Shown here in pieces: positions 6,225 through 8,808 of a DNA stretch of 8,808 bases. Made by a program: the position numbers and the translations under genes. The notes under the pieces are model-generated. The model had not been told where the DNA came from. It saw only the letters and a list, made by a program, of their open reading frames with translations, and did not search any database. Numbering within the stretch: position 1 is the stretch's first letter; every line of letters starts with the position of its first letter. Source of the DNA: Bifidobacterium breve (GTDB lineage: Bacteria; Actinomycetota; Acidimicrobiia; Acidimicrobiales; Ilumatobacteraceae); NCBI GenBank assembly GCA_945869715.1, contig CAMBPP010000055.1, forward strand, positions 1 through 8,808, given 5' to 3'.

Positions 6225-6836
6225 GTGATTGATTGGGCAACAAACGTTATTGACTCCATTGGATTAATTGGAGTTGCATTTCTCGTTGCGCTCGAAAATA
6301 TATTTCCGCCCATCCCATCTGAACTCATTCTTCTTCTCGCCGGATTCAATGTCAGCGAAGGACAATTCGATTACGTCAGTGCTGTCATTGCCGCAACGAT
6401 CGGATCCGTTATTGGCGCGTACTTCCTGTACGGGATTGGTCGGTTGTTAGACGATGAACGAATGGAACGATTCCTTACAGGTATTGGTCGCTTCGTTGGC
6501 CTAAAGAAGTCCGATGTGCATAAAGGTTTTGTGTGGTTTGAGCGACACGGAAATTACGTGGTGTTATTCGGTCGGCTCATTCCGGTTGTTCGCTCGGTGG
6601 TTTCCATCCCTGCAGGCGGCGACCGAATGCCGCTTGGCAAATTCACTCTCTTAACTGCCACCGGTTCCCTCGTCTGGAACATGGTCTGGGTGGCACTCGG
6701 ATGGGCTCTTGGCGACCAGTGGGAAAAAGCGGGCAAATGGGGCGATTATCTCCAATACGGCGTGGTGGCCATTGTGGGCATCGGTCTTATTGCCCTCATC
6801 GTTCGAGCCCGCCGTTCTACAGGTGGTCAAGAGTAA
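6225..6836 (+). CDS. DedA family (SNARE-associated/VTT domain) membrane protein
   Basis: A 203-residue polytopic inner-membrane protein. DedA proteins are linked to membrane homeostasis, and some bacterial members recycle undecaprenyl phosphate across the membrane. Visible features are the N-terminal hydrophobic segment with the conserved acidic re-entrant motif ALENIFPPIPSE (Glu24, Glu33), a glycine-rich helix GAYFLYGIGR (about 64-73), and the family signature FGRLIPVVR (115-123: Arg117, Pro120, Arg123) with IPAGGDRM. Two membrane helices follow at about 140-162 and 176-194, and the tail is basic (RARRS). Length is typical. The start is GTG at 6225, with TAnnnT 6 nt upstream. The gene is bracketed by the tRNA-Gly gene and its relic. 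The fold family is secure; the transported lipid is not determinable. Confidence 0.92.
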   Translation: MIDWATNVIDSIGLIGVAFLVALENIFPPIPSELILLLAGFNVSEGQFDYVSAVIAATIGSVIGAYFLYGIGRLLDDERMERFLTGIGRFVGLKKSDVHKGFVWFERHGNYVVLFGRLIPVVRSVVSIPAGGDRMPLGKFTLLTATGSLVWNMVWVALGWALGDQWEKAGKWGDYLQYGVVAIVGIGLIALIVRARRSTGGQE

Positions 6837-6851
6837 GTCCGACTGTAAGAT
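6824..6851 (+). promoter_or_regulatory. tRNA-Gly promoter
   Basis: TGGTCA (6824-6829, four of six matches to TTGACA, inside the last dedA codons), a 16-bp spacer, then TAAGAT (6846-6851). Transcription would start around 6858, leaving a short 5' leader of about 9 nt before the mature tRNA at 6867. Confidence 0.55.
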
Positions 6852-6866
6852 GGAGGCTCACTACAC

Positions 6867-6941
<75 letters not shown>

Positions 6942-6953
6942 TTTCCCCTGGCG

Positions 6954-7148
6954 CTACTCAATGACAGAGATTGCTCCACTTGGGCAGACTTGAATCGATT
7001 GACGCGCCTCTTTGCGTTGCTGTTCAGTCGTCAGTTCAGGCACCAGTACCTCCGGGAAGCCGTCTTCCCCGAAAGAAAACAGCCATGGATGGTTGTAGCA
7101 ACACTCGCCAGACATCATGCAGCGTTCTATATCAATCACTACTTTCAT
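6954..7148 (-). CDS. [3Fe-4S] ferredoxin, P450-associated
   Basis: A 64-residue single-cluster ferredoxin. Cluster ligands follow the pattern of P450-partner ferredoxins: Cys10 and Cys16 in CMMSGEC, and Cys55 in the late CPSGAI. The usual second cysteine of the first motif is replaced (Ser13 at the variable position), leaving three ligands and therefore a 3Fe-4S cluster. An extra cysteine, Cys17, directly follows Cys16. The N-terminal KVVIDIERC and the C-terminal CPSGAISV are typical. The ATG at 7148 lies 6 bp after the P450 stop on the same strand with no clear ribosome binding site, so it is probably translationally coupled and delivers electrons to that P450. No ferredoxin reductase gene is in the window. 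Confidence 0.93.
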   Translation of the reverse strand: MKVVIDIERCMMSGECCYNHPWLFSFGEDGFPEVLVPELTTEQQRKEARQSIQVCPSGAISVIE

Positions 7149-7154
7149 GATGCT

Positions 7155-8423
7155 TTACTTGTCGAACTGGATCCACAGTTCACGCGGCGACCTAAAACCA
7201 CCGGAGTCAATATTCGGTGAAGTAATACCTTCGTGTGTTGCAAATTTCGGACGCGGATTTTTCATGACTTCCATCATGCGCGTGCAGGCGATAACCGCCT
7301 CTTGGCGTGCCATTGCATAACCCATGCAAAAGTGCTGACCAACACCGAAACCTAAGTGGCCCTGTTTGTCAGACCTATAACGAGCTGAACGATTTTCGCG
7401 ACCCATGTGTAGGTCTTCACGATGAATATCGAATACATCGGGGTTCTTGAACACACGCTCATCACGGTTGCCTGCACCAAGCGACAAAATGACCTGAGCG
7501 CGCTCGGGAATGACGCGTCCGTGCATTTCAACTTCACGTGTAGTGAAACGTGACTGAACATGCACCACTGGGTCGAAGCGCATCATTTCAGAAAATACGT
7601 TGTCCCATAGTTCTGGGTCTTTCTTCACGTCTTCGAACTGATCGGGGCGCGTGTACAGCATGTGGTACCACATATTGGCAATTGCCTTATCGGTGGTATC
7701 GCCGCCAGCAGCAAGGAGAAGAGCAATAAAACCTTTCACTTCGTCCATGTTCATTCGCACGCCATCGAGCTCGGCCAAACACAATTTTGACAACAAGTCG
7801 TCTTTGGGATGCGCTAAACGATCTGCAACAAGTGGTTCTAGGTACTGCCACATCTCATTTCGTGCCGCAATGCCACGGGCTAAGTGTTCACCACCAAAAC
7901 CCAAGCCAGCAATGAGGGCCTGATACCACACAACAAACTTTTCTTCATCGGCTCGCGGTAGTCCGAGAATGTTTGAAATAACTCGAATAGGGAATTGATT
8001 TGAGAACTGCTGCACGAGCTCCACTTCACCTTCGCCCGAGCAACGTTCAACAAGCTCACCAGCAATTTGCTCAACGAAAGGAATAAAAGAAACGAGGCCC
8101 TGCCCCACGAATTGACCTGCAACTACGTTGCGCAGCCAGCGGTGGCGATCACTATTTCCGTATTCCAAGATATTTGGACCAAACACGTGTGACGAACCAA
8201 ATACGTATGGCCCATCGGGTTGGTACATCGCCCGGTCGAAGCTCTCATTGTTTTGGAACGCGGCATTGACATCTTCATAGCGACTGATAATCCACCGATT
8301 ATGGAAACGGTCACGGAATAAAGGATGGTGATCGCGGAGCCGCTGATACAACGGAAACGGATTACTTTGAAACTCTGGAGAATCAAATTCTCGTGGGTCA
8401 ATTTCGTGTGCGAGTCCTGCCAT
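7155..8423 (-). CDS. Cytochrome P450
   Basis: A 422-residue soluble bacterial cytochrome P450, a heme-thiolate monooxygenase. Conserved elements in order are the C-helix His94-Arg-Trp-Leu-Arg98, which contacts heme propionates; the I-helix oxygen-activation motif AAGGDTT (238-244, with Asp242 and Thr243); the K-helix ExxR at Glu279-Arg282; the meander GNRDERVF; and the heme loop FGVGQHFCMG, with the axial ligand Cys366. The N-terminus has no membrane anchor, as expected for an actinobacterial class I P450 fed by a ferredoxin, and a [3Fe-4S] ferredoxin gene follows after 6 bp. The ATG at 8423 has TAAAGT exactly 6 nt upstream. The CYP family and substrate cannot be assigned by eye. The enzyme may work with the upstream luciferase-like oxidoreductase. 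Confidence 0.95.
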   Translation of the reverse strand: MAGLAHEIDPREFDSPEFQSNPFPLYQRLRDHHPLFRDRFHNRWIISRYEDVNAAFQNNESFDRAMYQPDGPYVFGSSHVFGPNILEYGNSDRHRWLRNVVAGQFVGQGLVSFIPFVEQIAGELVERCSGEGEVELVQQFSNQFPIRVISNILGLPRADEEKFVVWYQALIAGLGFGGEHLARGIAARNEMWQYLEPLVADRLAHPKDDLLSKLCLAELDGVRMNMDEVKGFIALLLAAGGDTTDKAIANMWYHMLYTRPDQFEDVKKDPELWDNVFSEMMRFDPVVHVQSRFTTREVEMHGRVIPERAQVILSLGAGNRDERVFKNPDVFDIHREDLHMGRENRSARYRSDKQGHLGFGVGQHFCMGYAMARQEAVIACTRMMEVMKNPRPKFATHEGITSPNIDSGGFRSPRELWIQFDK

Positions 8424-8429
8424 AACGAA

Positions 8430-8458
8430 ACTTTACTCCAGCAAAAATACTGCTTTAA
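8430..8458 (-). promoter_or_regulatory. P450-ferredoxin promoter (leaderless geometry)
   Basis: On the minus strand a weak -35-like TTAAAG (8458-8453, overlapping the upstream TAA stop) is followed by a 17-bp spacer, TAAAGT (8435-8430), 6 nt and then the ATG at 8423. A GGAG also lies upstream, but 13 nt from the ATG, too far for a standard Shine-Dalgarno. Read-through from the upstream gene is also possible. Confidence 0.5.
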
Positions 8459-8808
8459 CCACGCCGCAGTGGCGCCATTACTTCTTCCACAAAGCGCAGA
8501 ACTGGCTCGGTGCTTTGTGGGTGCCCGAAGTCCATGACGAAGTGCTGCACGCCCAACTCGGCCAAATGAGATAGCTCATCGAATAGCTGTTGTGATTCAG
8601 CGCCAGTGTTTGGCAATGCGCGTTCGACGGTCAGCGACACTTCTATATCGCTCGTTTCCCGCCCGGCCTTCACCGCGGATGTAAAAACAATGTCACGCTT
8701 CTTCAACCACTTTTCATCGCTGCCAAATATGGGGGAATTCCACATATCGGCAATACGGCCCGCCATTGGCAAACCAATTTGTTCACCAAATGCACCAATG
8801 CACACCGG
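8455..8808 (-). CDS. LLM class (luciferase-like) oxidoreductase, C-terminal part
   Basis: The last 118 residues of a probable F420- or FMN-dependent luciferase-like TIM-barrel oxidoreductase; the gene starts beyond the window. The fragment opens with PVCIGAFGE, and AGRIADMWN follows, matching the family's conserved P-x-x-x-G-G ... A-x-x-A-D-G-W-N region. The closing LAELGVQHFVMDFGHP and LRFVEEVMAPLR are also typical of the C-terminal barrel part and end helix. It ends 31 bp before the P450 gene on the same strand. The family call rests on these C-terminal motifs only, and the cofactor cannot be determined from this fragment. A role alongside the P450 in oxidative catabolism is inferred from position. 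Confidence 0.78.
   Translation of the reverse strand, partial: PVCIGAFGEQIGLPMAGRIADMWNSPIFGSDEKWLKKRDIVFTSAVKAGRETSDIEVSLTVERALPNTGAESQQLFDELSHLAELGVQHFVMDFGHPQSTEPVLRFVEEVMAPLRRG

Noticed and set aside
7651..7923. 90-codon open frame on + inside the P450 gene
   Set aside because: It is antisense to a P450 with all catalytic motifs intact, with low-complexity composition and no domain; a shadow frame.

Overview
The window looks like a chromosomal stretch from an actinobacterium of intermediate GC, plausibly a member of the Acidimicrobiia or a similar aquatic lineage. This is inferred from three things: an EthA-like Baeyer-Villiger monooxygenase resembling the mycobacterial enzyme; a P450 with a [3Fe-4S] ferredoxin and a luciferase-like oxidoreductase; and start sites carrying an actinobacterial TAnnnT -10 box exactly 6 nt before the start codon. 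Lineage is inferred, not proven. Coding density is very high. No intergenic stretch exceeds about 100 bases. I see no insertion sequence, CRISPR array, phage gene or replication origin.

Layout. (1) Positions 2-397 (+) hold the C-terminal end of an oligopeptide/dipeptide ABC transporter ATPase, cut by the window edge. (2) Positions 3466-411 (-) hold a probable three-gene catabolic operon: EthA-like Baeyer-Villiger monooxygenase, a VOC/glyoxalase-fold protein and an SMP-30/gluconolactonase-type lactonase. A BVMO makes esters or lactones and SMP-30 enzymes hydrolyse lactones, so the set reads as ketone to lactone to hydroxyacid; the substrate is unknown. (3) A 51-bp divergent promoter region leads into rmuC, a class-3-type aldehyde dehydrogenase and a DedA membrane protein, all on +. 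(4) tRNA-Gly(UCC) follows at 6867-6941. (5) A minus-strand oxidative cluster follows: luciferase-like oxidoreductase (5' end cut off by the window), cytochrome P450, then a 64-residue [3Fe-4S] ferredoxin that is likely the P450's electron donor.

Two non-coding patterns stand out. First, five transcription units (BVMO, rmuC, ALDH, dedA, P450) each have TAnnnT exactly 6 nt before an ATG or GTG start, the geometry of leaderless mRNAs. The VOC gene is the exception, with a strong Shine-Dalgarno and its own possible promoter. Second, the 60 bp between ALDH and dedA carry a degenerate copy (31/38 identical) of the 5' half of the nearby tRNA-Gly gene plus its upstream flank. This copy runs directly into a hairpin and the dedA -10 box, so dedA is bracketed by tRNA-derived direct repeats 689 bp apart. 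Neither is a complete new biological system, but both merit checking.
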